Below the pieces are notes generated by a model. The model did no database searches. It saw only the letters and a program-made list of their open reading frames with translations, and was not told the DNA's origin. A program made the translations under genes and the position numbers. From assembly GCF_043290135.1 (NCBI RefSeq), contig NC_134709.1, positions 66,070,556 to 66,134,555 of the forward strand: a DNA stretch of 64,000 nucleotides, written 5' to 3'. This document shows positions 22,231 to 33,803 of this stretch, piece by piece (position 1 is the stretch's first letter; the number at the start of each line of letters is the position of its first letter). Source of the DNA: Rhipicephalus microplus. Lineage: Eukaryota > Arthropoda > Arachnida > Ixodida > Ixodidae.

Positions 22231-23806
22231 AAAGGGCCACTCACCAGCCCACATAATGACAGTGGAAGTTCTTGGGTGTCCAATGAGGAACATTTCGCCA
22301 CAAAAATTTTTCGAATCGGTTCATCACGAGTGGAGAAAACAGGTTTTTTGAAGCGGCGCGAAACGAGGATGAGACGACGTGAGCTTGAAACCCTTGCCGC
22401 TCCTCCGCGTAGCCATCGCAAGACATGTATTTCCTTAACCTCTCCAGCATCGGACAATGAGTTGACGTGCGCATGATGTGCCCGAACAAGTCCAACCCCC
22501 GAGCACGCTAGCAGCGTTGCTTTGTTGACCAGTGTTATTTCGTGGTCTTCTGCCTGTTTCTGCGGGATGGTTTGGAAACGCCGGCTTATGCCTAGTTCAT
22601 ACTGAAACATCCGCTTTCTACAGCGACCGAAATTCCCCTGCCGCCGAAACGCAGCGTCGTTCGCACTGGACGCGCCCCGTGCCGCCGAATATGCCATCTA
22701 CTACGGGGCGAACGCGGGATGAATGCGCTGTCACCCGCTTGTTCTCGCGACTCGCAGACGCTACTACGCTATCCGGTGGTGCTTCGACGATTCTCGCACG
22801 CAAGAAGCAAGAAAAGACAGTACTGCTTAATTTGCTGGCAAGTGGCCGTCTTGTAATGCACGAAGAGCAGAAAAATCACCGACGTCAGCGGCGTTGGTGG
22901 GTTTGTTTTGTTCTGCAAGACCGCAACAAGCTCGGTCACGCCAACAGCAAGCTCGGTCACTTCTTTTACGAAATACGGAGGCGAAGTAGCCACAGAGTAG
23001 GTCAAACTCCCGTTGGTTTCAACATTCAGTTACGTGCACTGCGGCATAACATGTGAGTAGGGCTTGGTCGCCATTTTTCAAAATTCTTTGACTAGCGCTC
23101 CTATTGGTCCACGGTGACCGATTCGGCGGCAGACGCCGCAAAAATCGGTCCGAGAGCGATCGGCGCGGAGAGGGCCCTTTTGGCGGCACTCACCGCCGCC
23201 GAACCGGATTCGGAGCACTTTCGGCGCCGGAATGCTCCGGGTGAACGCGGCCTTAGACGCGGTAGAGTAGATGAGCACAATGAGTGCGCGAACACGGAGG
23301 AGCGTTCTGCGGCTGTCGTCTGCTTAAAGCGCTGACCGCGGGGACACGAACACATGCGAAACGCTGGCACATTAGCCCTGCATCTCACAGCATTTCACGG
23401 GAGAAAAATGAAAGAAAAATGCACACGTTTTTCATTGCGTCTTATTATTTATTTCAAGTTTTATTCTCTTAAAGCAACAAATAAATAAACCATTCATGTT
23501 GTGTTAAATAATTTTTGCCATGTCAGGTGGTATATACTCTTGACAATGTCAGTGCAGAGTCGTCTACGTAGAGGATCAACGTCATTGCATTGCCGTGTAC
23601 GTAGGGCCATTCATACACCCACGTCATGTCCTCATTCTCTAGGCGTGCGCCGGCAGAGGGGGGGGGGGGGAGCAGCGTTCATCTTGAAATTCGACCCATT
23701 TCCGCGGTGCGTAGCGTTGAAAATTTTGGCAGACGTGATCACGAACGCCTCGTCTATATACTGCGCTTGTCAGCTCGAAATGGTCAAACCTGGTGAGTGG
23801 CCCTTA
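22231..23806. mobile_element. Non-autonomous TIR DNA element, about 1.57 kb, abutting the previous one
   Basis: The left end 'agggccactcaccag' (22233) is mirrored by the right end 'ctggtgagtggccct' (about 23789-23803). Flanks read TTAA on the left and TTAA or TAA on the right, so a TTAA-type or Harbinger-type (3-bp) target duplication is possible. The interior has GC-rich palindromic patches (for example 23110-23250) and a G run near 23659, but no recognisable transposase. Confidence 0.65.
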
Positions 23807-23932
23807 AGGGACCAATGAGTGGCACTGAAGTTTGTCCAACTTTTGAATGCGCTAGCGTAAATTATGATTGAAAATCGGTTGTGATGACCCCTTCAATCAC
23901 TAACTACTATTAGAACACCGTTCTTTTCGCAG

Positions 23933-24148
23933 AGACAATCAATTACAATGGTGAGGACCAAGTGGCGGCGCTGTGCGCGTACGAGGGATGCGTGGTGTGT
24001 GTTCACTTCAGGACGCTGACGAATTCGACGCTGGAATACGCGCTTCACCTCTACGAGGACGAGAACCCTGGTCAGAAGGGCTTAGACATCGGGTTTCGTC
24101 ACCCCAGAGAGTTCTTTTACGACCCAGAGATGGACAGGCAGCTCTGGG
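23933..24148 (+). CDS. ABCA exon 3: extracellular domain
   Basis: Acceptor 'tttcgcag|ag', donor 'ctctggg|gtgagt'. Encodes residues 143-214 in phase with exons 2 and 4. Segments such as EDQVAALCAYEG, VCVHFRTLTNSTLEYALHLY and HPREFFYDPEMDRQLWG resemble the middle of the first extracellular domain of ABCA proteins, including a short strand around VHF and an Asn-Ser-Thr glycosylation sequon. The open frame runs on past the donor only as a G/A-rich shadow. Confidence 0.85.
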
Positions 24149-26372
24149 GTGAGTTTTTATACACCGTGAAAAAAAAAAAGGGGGGGGGGGCAGCTTTGTA
24201 CTATAAGGTGGCGAAACAGGAATGAAAAGCGCAGCTGCACTGTAAAAGTGTTTCCGGAGAAAAACAAAATTTCTGGCAGCTATCTCGCCACAAATCTTTT
24301 GCAAAGCTGTTTTATGTTGTGAAGTTGTAGAACGACGTTTGCTATTAAACTTTCCCGTGCTTAAAAGGTTTCCTTTGTTTTACTTTTATGAAAATGTTCT
24401 GCATAAACACCATTCTAATTTTTTCGTTACATGAGAAATGCAGTGCTTTCTGTTTGTCAACATTCGGCGATTTTCCTTTTTTCTGTTTTACTGTACACAA
24501 AGGCCATGCTTTGTTTAATATGGTTACATCTTTAAAAGTGTTCTGTTGAGAGCCTTTGTATCTGTAATTGATTACAGCCTAAGAATAAATGTTAGCTCCA
24601 CCCACAGTGGTCACCATCCCACCCAGGCGGAATTTCCACGAATGTCCCGCTAATTGTAATCGCTTATTTACGTGACGTCCGAACATTTCATGTATTTAAG
24701 CAAATGGCTTGGCTGTACAGGCACATGTATTCGTTTCGATAGTTCTTGGTCAATAAGCTTTACTTAATGGCAAATTTTATCGGACGTTCCGACTTCACTG
24801 CTTAACCCAACTTAACTTCAATAAGGAACGATGAGCTTTCAATTCGTAGTATATGTAGTATTTGCTTTCACAGCAAAAAATGCCACCCGCAACTTTGCAC
24901 GAGGGGGGGGGGGTGGTATCGCGTGAATGATGTGTAATTGGGTATTTTTTGGGAATGCTTAATCGTTATGTGCTCTTTATTATTTTTATTTATTGAATGA
25001 AGGACAAGCATTGCCTTCAAGGAATGGCAGGACGCTGATGTTGAGTTCTGCCCATAGAGTTTTATACAATCATAACTAGAGCGGAATCTGGTGCTAGTGT
25101 CAACGCGGGCTCCTTCAGGTGCGCTTGTACCCGAATGAGAATTATGGGAATATACAGGCTGCGGACCTGCTTCGGATGGATCATGTTCTAGATATTCGTG
25201 ACGCTTGTTTGCTGAGTGTAAAACAAAGTAATTTAAAGTTATGCCTAATTGAAACATGCTTAATTTTTTTGTGCAAACTTTATTGAAACGGTTCTTGTGA
25301 CTAGGCGGTAGAAGTGAAACCTTGACAAATTTAACCACCAGGGTATGCATAGCTCTGCCATTGTGTTCCAGATTTGGCATGAAGATGTAATCAATTATTC
25401 CTTACAACATTTGAAAACAAAAATTCTTGGTTTGCCTTCGAAAGTACGCAATATCTATTTATGGAAACAACAGCACAGTATTAAGTGAGGAATATTTAAC
25501 CTTTTGTCTGCTGCGATCATTTACTCGTAGTTGAAACAAAGTTCGTTCGCATTATTTAAAGAGACTCTAAAGATATTCACAATTTTTTCACGTATTAGAA
25601 AATCATAACTTCACAATATCAAAAACACCACTACTACCGCGAGACAACGTTTGATAAGCGAAAAACGCAAGAAACAAAAATAAGGGTACACGTGACAGCA
25701 GAAAACTGCGGTAGGCAAAGCGTGTTTTGCCTACCAAGACAGTGCCACCGCATTTTCGTGACGTAAGTCCGGTGGAATTTGTCTATACGGGGAGACAAGC
25801 GAATGATAGGGCAGCGTGGGCAATCGGTTTTTTACTAGCAGACGCTGCCTGCGTCGGCCTTGCGAGGAAAGAGATGGGGAGGGGAGTGACACTTGGCACG
25901 AGACGTGAGTATGCGGCACGAGACGTGAAATGCGAGCGTGCACAGTTCGGGTGCGGACGGCACCACCGACAATGGATCCGTGACATCGTGCTACTATAAG
26001 AAGTGCTCCGCATTTAAAGATTGTTATGATTCTAACGGCAATCGTCAATAATTGCTCCGTTGCACAGGTGAATGACCGGCGCGCTGCAGTACTGGGGGTG
26101 GAGTGCTCATTCATTCTTATGTTTTAACCGGCTATACTGACGGTCACCTTTGACTATGCTTTCAGGCCTTCCCTGTAATTTCTTTCGTTTTGCTGTCACC
26201 ATTCGTTACCGTTAAGGGCGTTTCCGCACAAGGATCTCTCCGCGACTACTGAAATGCTTCTACAGTGTGACGTGATTTCTTGCAGAAATGTTTCGCAGTC
26301 TGCGTTTTCCCGTTTGCTAGATGTTTACTCTTGGCTCCACCCTTTATTATCGAATGGTTTTATTCTGTCTGG
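24149..26372. other. Intron 3, first part
   Basis: Non-coding, with G homopolymers at about 24181 and 24903. The block near 25557-25870 ('gagactctaaag' start, GC-rich inside) resembles a tick non-autonomous element, but its second end was not found. No gene recognised. Confidence 0.45.
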
Positions 26373-26676
26373 TGTCACACTTCTGTAGTAGATGAAGCAT
26401 GCTAGCAGACTTTCCGGAGAATTGACTTGATGCACAACGCCCTAACAAATTTTCTGTTGAAGAACGGATAAACTTTAATGATGTTGCGTATTCCCACAAA
26501 ATGACTAATATGTAAACTGTACCGAAGCATAGTAGCGTCAGCTCTGCGCCAGCGTGAAAGAAGACGTTGACGTCTGTGTGTGGCTCGTGCTTGCCGTGTT
26601 CCTGCCTGTACCAGCATGTTGCGGCTAACGTTTCTCGAATAATAACCTGTGTTTTTACGCAACCTTGCTCGTTGCA
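26373..26676 (+). mobile_element. Candidate 5' LTR of the Ty3/gypsy element
   Basis: Inferred as the about 300-bp region from TGTCACAC (26373) to CGTTGCA (26676), giving TG...CA ends directly before a primer-binding-site-like 'tggtggaaacgtgctggg' (26679-26696). No complete second LTR exists in the window, so the left boundary is unproven. Confidence 0.4.
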
Positions 26677-26742
26677 TTTGGTGGAAACGTGCTGGGTAAC
26701 GTCCTGGAGCTCCGCAGCCATAAGCTACAATCTCAGTCCGCG

Positions 26743-27981
26743 ATGACCGAGCGCGTCGATCCCCCACAAGCCTCTTCCACGCTGCCGCCTTTCATGTGCC
26801 CTGGTGTGCTTCGTCTGCGTGACCCACCAGTATACAACGGCACTGAAGATCAAGATGTCGAGGACTGGCTGGCAGAGTACGAGCGTGCAAGCGCGATTAA
26901 CAAGTGGGATGACCCTACGAAGCTGACTCACGTCATCTTCTACTTGACGGATTTGGCCAACCTATGGTTCACCAACCACCAATCCGACATCCCCACCTGG
27001 TCGGTTTTCAAAGAGGCCGTCACCTCGTTTTTCGGTCGTCCAGCCATGCGCAAGCTTCGTGCTGAACTGGGCCTGCGGGGACGACTTCAGCGAAATGGTG
27101 AGAGCTTCACGAGCTACATTGAGGATGTGATCAGCCTCTGTAGGCGAGTTGGTGCGAGGATGATGGAGGCTGACAGAATTAAGAATATAATGAAAGGCAC
27201 TGATGACGACGCTTTTCATATGCTTCTGGCCAAAGACCCACAGACCGTCATGGCCGTGATTCAGCTACGTCAGAGTTTCGATGAGCTTCGCAAGCAACGA
27301 ATTTCTACACCTCGCGCTAATACGCAAACAGCTGATATTTCGGCTTTGCAGTGCAAAAGCAGTGGCCCCGACTACAGCGTGTTAATGCCTCAAATTCAAC
27401 AGTACATCCGGGAGGAAGTTGCTAGACAGCTCTCTCTTGTCGCCACCATCAACGAGACCCCCACAACACTGGACCACTCACTTCGCCGGGCTATTCAGAG
27501 GCAAGTTGCCGAGGCTCTCCCTTCGCCCGCGTCCCCAATATCAGTTGCTGCACCACTGACTTATGCAGAAGCCGTCCGCTGACCTCCTGCCCAACCGCTG
27601 CTCCCTTCATACAGTCCAGCCACCAACTACTACAGGTCACCAGTTACGGTTTATCCGGTAAATCGGCCCTTTCCACCACCTCGAGGACCTGTAAACTCTT
27701 GGCGTACTCCGGATAACCAGCCCGTCTGCTACAACTGCGGTATTCCAGGACATGTCGCGCGCTACTGTCGTCGCCGTGGATTCTATTTTAATAATGTTCA
27801 GCATTCCGGCAACATACTTCGGCAATCAGAATCGCATGTGACACCTCATGCACATGACCCCCGCTCACGTCGACCAGACTTCAGCCGACGTCGATCTCCT
27901 TCACCCCGTCTTCAGTCTCCTTCCCCATGCTTCGCCGTTCCAACCACGCCCAGGAGGAAAACTAACAGTCGCAGTTCCTGA
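26743..27981 (+). pseudogene. Ty3/gypsy gag, one internal stop
   Basis: The start is taken at the ATG at 26743; the frame is open upstream to 26665 but lies in the leader. The product has a retrotransposon Gag core (PPVYNGTEDQDVEDWLAEYE, then WDDPTKLTHVIFYL and VFKEAVTSFFG), then a CCHC zinc knuckle, C-x2-C-x4-H-x4-C, at about 27727-27768. The frame is interrupted by a TGA at 27580 and otherwise open to the TGA at 27979. The arrangement (Gag core, proline-rich spacer, single knuckle) is typical of the gypsy group. Confidence 0.85.
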
Positions 27982-29077
27982 GGCAAGAGCTGCGCCACCG
28001 ACGAAATTTCCAAGGCCTCATCTTTCGCCCCCTAATGAGATTGCCGTGTTTGTGGACGGTTTCGCCACAACTGCTCTTGTCGACACAACTGCTGCTATTT
28101 GTATAATCAGTGAAGTGTTATGCCGCAAACTGAACAAAGTGACGACTCCACTGGTTGAAATTTCTTTACGCACAGCAAGTTCGCAACACGTCCAACCTTC
28201 TGCCACATGCGCTGCTCGTGTTGTGATTCAAGGAGTGCTTTACATCGTTGAATTTGTCGTCCTTCCGCATGCGTCTCATGAAATCATCCTGGGATGGAAC
28301 TTTCTTTCCGCTAATCATGCGGTTGTCGACTGCGCTCGTGCTCAACTCGTTTTGTTTCCATTCAGCACGACATTCATAGATCTCCCTCGCTCACCCAAAA
28401 AGGTGATCGTCGCCGCTGACGTCGTCATTTCTGCTTTTTCGGTCGCCGCAGTATCTCTTTTGGGCAACTGCGTTTCCGATTCAACTGCCCTCTGTATGCC
28501 GTCACAAGAATGCGCTCGTCGCCGGAACCTTGTCGTCCCGTTTGCCGTCATAACACTTGCCGATGGTTCCAGTGCCGTGTACGTGTGCAATATGTTCCCT
28601 TGTCCCGCTACCTTATTGCATGCCGAATGTATTGGGAGTCTTGACACTTACGATGACATCTTTCCTTTCGATGCCCGTTCTGATACGACGCTGATGTCCG
28701 TGGATGCTGTCACAGCTGCCACCGCGCCCTCACTACCCGACGAAGACGTTCTGTTGCGCAGCGTAGACACCGGCCTTACCAGCGCAATCAGCTCATTCAA
28801 CTACTTGACCGTTTCCACGCCTCCTTCGACCACGGACAACCTCCCTTGGGACGCACGTCAGTTGTCGCTCACCATATCGACACCGGTCATCATACTCCAC
28901 TTCGTCAGCGCCCCTACCGCGTCTCGCAGGCTGAGCGTGACGTCATCACTCAACACGTCGACGAGATGCTGCAACCTGGTGTTATTCAGCACTCACACAG
29001 TTCTTGGGCTTCGCCAGTGGTCCTCGTGCGAAAAAAGGATGGCTCCATCAGGTTTTGCGTGGATTATCGTCGACTAA
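27848..29077 (+). pseudogene. Ty3/gypsy protease region of pol
   Basis: This frame overlaps the end of gag and is shifted relative to it, as expected for Gag-Pol. It contains an aspartic-protease-like segment, FVDGFATTALVDTTAAI, where the catalytic Asp-Thr-Gly is changed to Asp-Thr-Thr, and the downstream ILGWNFLSANHAVVDC block. The frame gives way to the reverse transcriptase frame near 28780, so there is a frameshift. The altered active site and frameshift indicate an inactive copy. Confidence 0.78.
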
Positions 29078-30580
29078 ACAAGATCACACGCAAGAATGTT
29101 TATCCCCTGCCACGCATTGATGACGCCTTGGATTGCCTTCAAAGTGCGGAGCTTTTCTCTTCACTGGATCTGTGCTCTGGATATTGGCAAGTGCCAATGG
29201 CTGAACCAGACCGTCCAAAAACGGCGTTTGTGACCCCTGACGGCTTTTATTAATTTAATGTAATGCCCTTCGGTCTTTGCAATGCGCCTGCGACTTTTGA
29301 CAGAATGATGGACAGTGTCCTCAGGGACTTGAATGGCACATCTGCCTTTGCTATTTAGACGACATAGTTGTATTGTCGTCGAATTTCGAAACTCATCTTT
29401 CCCGTCTGGAACAAGTTCTCAAGTGCCTTACGGCAACCGGGTTGCAAGTAAACTTCAAGAAATGTCGTTTTGGCGCGCACAAACTCTCAATTCTCGGCCA
29501 CGTCATTTCAAGAGAAGGAATATCACCAGACCCTGCGAAACTGCGTGCCGTTGCCGAGTACCCCGAGCCTACTACCCTAAAGGAGCTTCGAAGTTTCGTA
29601 GGCTTGTGTTCCTATGTTCGGCTTTCATTCGCAATTTTGCCTTTATAATTGCCCCCCTGACTCAGCTTCTGTCCCGTAGCGCGGACCTCTCTGGCTGGAA
29701 TACCCTGCGATGACGCATTCACGGCGCTGCGCCGGCTACTCACGTTTCCGCCAGTTCTCCGCCACTTTGATCCCAATGCACCCACTGAAATTCACACGGA
29801 TGCAAGCGGTGTCGGCCTCGGTGCCATTCTCGCTCAACGCAAGGATGGCTGCAACGAGTACGTTGTCACCTATGCCAGCAGTACCCTAACGAAGGCAGAG
29901 TCCAACTATTCCGTCACGGAAAAGGAGTGCTTGGCTATCATTTGGGCTATAGAAAAATTTCGCACTTACCTTTACGGACGCCAGTTTGATGTTGTCACAG
30001 ATCACCATGCCTTATGCTGGTTAGCGTCCATGAAAGATCCTACTGGCCGCCTCGCTCGTTGGGCTTTACGCCTTCAGCAATACGATATCCGTGTTGTTTA
30101 TCGCTCAGGACGCAGAATTTCAGACGCCGATGCACTATCCCGTTCTCCACTGCCTCCTGACCTTGCCTGCTCATCAACTGCCATTTGCGATTCGTCATCG
30201 TGTAGCATCCCTGACATGCCATCCGAACAGCGCAAGGATTCTTGGATCAATTCTTTGCTCGACGTCCTCTCTCACAGTTCATCAGAAACGACTTCACGCT
30301 CCCTCTCTCGTCAAGCAAGACACTTTGCTGTCCGTGAAGGCTTGTTGTATCACCGCAATTACGTGACGGACGGCCGTAGGTGGCTCCTTGTCATCCCTCG
30401 TCATTTGCGTTCGGACATCTGCGCTGCCTTTGACGATGACCCCCAGTGTGGCCACGCTGAAGTATTTAAGACTTACTCTCGCCTTCGTCTCAGATACTAC
30501 TGGCGCGGCATGTATCGGCACGTTCGCCGGTACGTTCGGACGTGTCAACGACGCAAGACGTCTTCTTTCACGCTGGCACA
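28785..30580 (+). pseudogene. Ty3/gypsy reverse transcriptase, RNase H and start of integrase
   Basis: The order is RT fingers (SPVVLVRKKDGSIRFCVDYR, then FSSLDLCSGYWQVPM), a TAA stop at 29251, the MPFGLCNAPATFDRMM block, a frameshift near 29332, the catalytic YLDD box at 29352-29363, the thumb (LGHVISREGISPDPAK), and further frameshifts near 29618 and 29705. RNase H follows ([17 protein letters not shown]; later [10 protein letters not shown]), then the integrase zinc-finger region (about 30360-30570) with its second Cys pair degraded. The integrase core is missing, so the element is dead. Confidence 0.88.
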
Positions 30581-30597
30581 CAACCTTGCTCGTTGCA
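30581..30597. repeat. 17-bp repeat of the candidate LTR end
   Basis: 'caaccttgctcgttgca' at 30581-30597 is identical to 26660-26676, the end of the candidate 5' LTR. It sits exactly where the integrase homology stops. It may be the last bases of a deleted 3' LTR, or a microhomology used in a deletion. Confidence 0.6.
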
Positions 30598-30797
30598 AAA
30601 CAAACTATAGTAGTGGGCAAAACTGGCAAAAACACATTATTTAAAAATCAGCATCTGCATTTTTCATAACGCAGCTAATTCCATGTACGTGAAACCGAAA
30701 GTACCTGTAAGTTTCATGAAAAAAATCCGTAAACAGATGTTGAGTGCTTGAGCCAGTGGTTCGACAAGTGCACGTGTCTTCTTTAAGGCTAGAACCT

Positions 30798-30992
30798 TCT
30801 AGCCTTGAAACAAAAAGTTCACCTGTTGATCTCTCTTCTTTACTGCTTGAGCATTCTAGCCTTGAAAAAAAAGTCCACCTGTTGACCTGCAGGTCTTCTT
30901 TGCAGCCTTAGAAAAGACTGGTCAACTTATCAATCTGTGTGTTTGAGGACTAAAATCTGCTAGCTTTGAAAAAAAAAGTCCACTGATCGACT
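30798..30992. repeat. Degenerate tandem repeat, about three units
   Basis: Units of roughly 60-90 bp start 'ctagccttgaaa' or 'ctagctttgaaa', followed by an A run and 'gtccacctgttgac'-like sequence, at about 30798, 30859 and 30960. Confidence 0.7.
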
Positions 30993-31849
30993 TGATAAAC
31001 AATTAATTGACCAAGTTCGTATGAATCTGCCGTGTTAAGGAAGCGCAGAGCTTTTACACGAGAGCACGAGAGAAAGACACACGCGCTTATTTCCACTAAA
31101 CGTTTATTGCGGTACGTCAATGTATATAGAAAGGAGTGAAAGAAGGACAAAAGTGAAAGGCAAAACAAAACACAAAAAACCCACGTGCCGTGCCATACAT
31201 TACTCTCATTCATTATTTTCAACCACACCATCGAAAATAAAACCAAGTTTTCCTGCGTGAGCGGCATATATTCTGCGCTCACGCACTCTAAGTCATCACG
31301 GGTCGTTTATGCTGCCTCCACAATCAAACGAGCCGACAAATTTCTGTCACAATGTAGAATGCATGTGTTCTCAAAATAGGGCACAAAACTGCACTGAATA
31401 AAGCCGGTAGCCTTTTCTTGCGTCAAAGTATCAAAAGAAAGGCTATCGTTTTTAAAAGGTATCCAAAAAGCCTTCTATTGGTCAATGGAAGGCAAGCGAA
31501 GCAAGGCATGTACGTGCATGCCCTTTCTTTCGTTCGCCTTGCCCAAGCCTCCATCCCGTGTTTCTCGTTTATCCATGCCAAGCATTAGACCTTTATCCAC
31601 GTGCTTAGCCCCGCAACACTTGAACACCTCTGAAGTTTGTAAGTCATGAAAACTTTCGTCTGTAAACTCTATTCGAGTGTCATCTCCGGTGCTTCTCTCT
31701 CTCTCTTGATCACTTTCTAAAATGTAATTTTTTTTAGGTGTTGAAATTGCATTGAGTATCATACTTCCAAGAGTCAAAACTCCAAGCCGCCCGTAAATTA
31801 GGTGCACCATTGCGTTTTTTAACAGTTTCTTTTTTGTTTTAACTTGCAG
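30993..31849. other. Rest of intron 3, no gene recognised
   Basis: Non-coding sequence up to the acceptor of exon 4. No known repeat was identified here. Confidence 0.4.
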
Positions 31850-31917
31850 AAAGAGCCTACAAGATGCAGGTGGCGTTGAACAGTGCTTTCCTGAGACAGC
31901 GGGACAAGGAAGACATG
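31850..31917 (+). CDS. ABCA exon 4: end of extracellular domain (short exon)
   Basis: Acceptor 'tttaacttgcag|aa' with a good pyrimidine tract, donor 'gacatg|gtgaat'. Encodes residues 215-237 (ERAYKMQVALNSAFLRQRD and a few more). The entry phase matches exon 3 and the exit phase matches exon 5. ABCA proteins have a helical 'N-x-A-hydrophobic' segment in this place, just before the conserved FP-x-P motif of exon 5. Confidence 0.8.
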
Positions 31918-32618
31918 GTGAATGTTAGTATTTCACCTGAAAGTGTGGGTTAATTATGAAAACGTGTGCTACATGCACCAACGCACTCAAACTGATGCAG
32001 ATTTTTGAAGGAAAAAAAACGCTGCATTTAAATATACTTTAGTGCAGTTCATTCACGCAGCCTGAGCGTACTGCATGCGTTGTTAAAACGCATGGACGTC
32101 AACGGCGACTGTCGCTGTACCCTTGGCGGCAGTTTTCTTGCTAAGGTCCTGCGCTGATCAGCCCGAGGATGCGGGTATCAAGCCAGGTCATGGCGACCGT
32201 ATGATTATTAGGGCGATAAACTAAAACGCACAAGTGAAAAGACTTATCCGCAATCCTTGAATGTTGATGTTAGGTAGTTGACATTCTACAGCTTTTCGCT
32301 AAGTATTGCCAGAAAATCTGTGCGGAATATTCGTAAAAAATATTTTAAGAAGTTTGTCCTGATCTTGGGATCGAAACCAGGGCCAAGATATTTTTCAGTG
32401 TGGTCTGTTTACCAAAGATATTCAAGAGCACCATTTGGATCTTTATTCTCCGAACGGATCGACGTCATTTTTTCCTTTCACACATGCGCTAACATTTAGG
32501 TGAATTCAAAAGAAGTCCTAGTGGTCAATATTATTCCTCAGTTTTCTGCTACGGCGTGCCTCGCATTCATTACATAATGCTGGTGCGTAAGAACCCTTGA
32601 ATTTAATTTTCATTGCAG
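31918..32618. other. Intron 4, no gene recognised
   Basis: Non-coding intron with ordinary GT and AG ends; no repeat recognised. Confidence 0.5.
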
Positions 32619-32768
32619 ATCACGATGAGAAGCTTTCCTGTACCTGACTTCCCGGAAGACGTTCTGCGGTACCGGTACGGCTTCTTCTGGCTGGCGTCTA
32701 CTACCTTCCTTTTCCCGATGTACAGGATCATCAGTCGCCTTTGCTTCGAGAACAACAGCGGCCTCAGG
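32619..32768 (+). CDS. ABCA exon 5: FP-x-P motif and second membrane helix
   Basis: Acceptor 'ttcattgcag|atc', donor 'ctcagg|gtaaat'; phase 0 at both ends. Encodes residues 238-287: ITMRSFPVPDFPEDVLRYR, then helix YGFFWLASTTFLFPMYRIIS, then a cytosolic ENNSGLR. The S-F-P-V-P segment before the second helix is the usual ABCA arrangement, and the basic end joins exon 6 to give the conserved 'LR-EYQLMMGL' coupling element. Confidence 0.9.
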
Positions 32769-33559
32769 GTAAATATGCCTAAATCGTACATCTTGGCCCG
32801 TAGCAAGGAATTCTTTTTTCGGCGAGGAGAGGGGCACGTGTTCAAAGCCTTAAAAATCCTTATTTTTGTTATTTGTCCTTGGTTCCTTGGTAAAAAAAAC
32901 CTTTCATGCGAATTTCGGAGAGGACCCAGGCCCACAGGGCAATACACTCCCCCATCCTCTCGCTAAGAGTCTGGTTACGTCGTTATGGCGACGGCCCAAC
33001 GTCTCTCACACAGTGATGCCAAGAGAATTAAAGGGGTTATTACAATCAGTCGTATGTAAATGTGGAGAAAGAAGTGTACAAAAAGATAACTTGCCAACGG
33101 CAGGATTCGAACCTGCGACCTTCGAATAACGTATTCGATGCTCTACCACTGATTTACTTACGGTGGCGGTCATTCTTCCGTCCAATTTACAGCGTATGTG
33201 TGTAATAAACGTAGGAGCGACAGTCAGCGATGCCTACGGGGATTGCGGCGAGTGTGGAACTTTTTTTTGTTGGGGTCTGATGTGATCACGAGCTAACAGC
33301 TGATCAGCGGTCTTATTACGAGCTGAAGGTCCCTAAATTTACTTTCTTTCCTTCATCCATACGAGGGTATTGTTCTGGCAGTCTTGATGCCTTCAGGTAG
33401 TAATCGAGGAAATGTTGGTAAGCTTCCAAGGTCGTTGGTCAGCTGCTCTGGAAGCACGACGATGTGCCAACGCCATTGCATATACCGGAACGCTGTACAA
33501 GCTTACTCTTCTCACTGTTTGATGTCGTCACTTGCTCAACGTGTAAATGCGGCATGCAG
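32769..33559. other. Intron 5, with a tRNA-derived SINE head at 33085-33175 (minus)
   Basis: The minus strand at about 33085-33175 reads as a tRNA-like head, 'cagtggtagagcatcgaat' then B box 'ggtcgcaggttcgaatcctg'. The anticodon loop lacks the conserved T33, and there is no good acceptor stem. It is therefore taken as a SINE head and not a tRNA gene. Confidence 0.55.
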
Positions 33560-33803
33560 GAGTACCAGCTGATGATGGGACTGGGCAACTGCTTCTACTG
33601 GACGGGCCATTTCGCGTGTGCCTGTTGCTTCTTCGTGGTGCACAGCGCCATCTGCGTCTATGGCGCCGTCGGATACAGGCATTTCGACACCGGCGCCCCC
33701 TACCTCGACCGCACGGACCCTTCGCTGCTGCTCGTCGCGTTGCTGCTGCACAGCGTATCGCAGATACTACTCGCCATGCTCGCTGCCTGCGTGTTGAACT
33801 TGG
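33560..33803 (+). CDS. ABCA exon 6: membrane helices 3 and 4
   Basis: Acceptor 'gcatgcag|gag', donor 'ttgg|gtaggt'. Encodes residues 288-368. It opens with EYQLMMGLGNCFYWTGHF, the well-conserved ABCA coupling helix, then a helix (ACACCFFVVHSAICVYGAV) and, after a loop with YLDRTDP, a second helix (LLLVALLLHSVSQILLAML). A later GT at 33808 would break the phase with exon 7. Confidence 0.9.

Noticed and set aside
22532..23056. 174-codon plus-strand frame inside the 1.57-kb TIR element
   Set aside because: No transposase motif or other domain; composition matches GC-rich palindromic filler.
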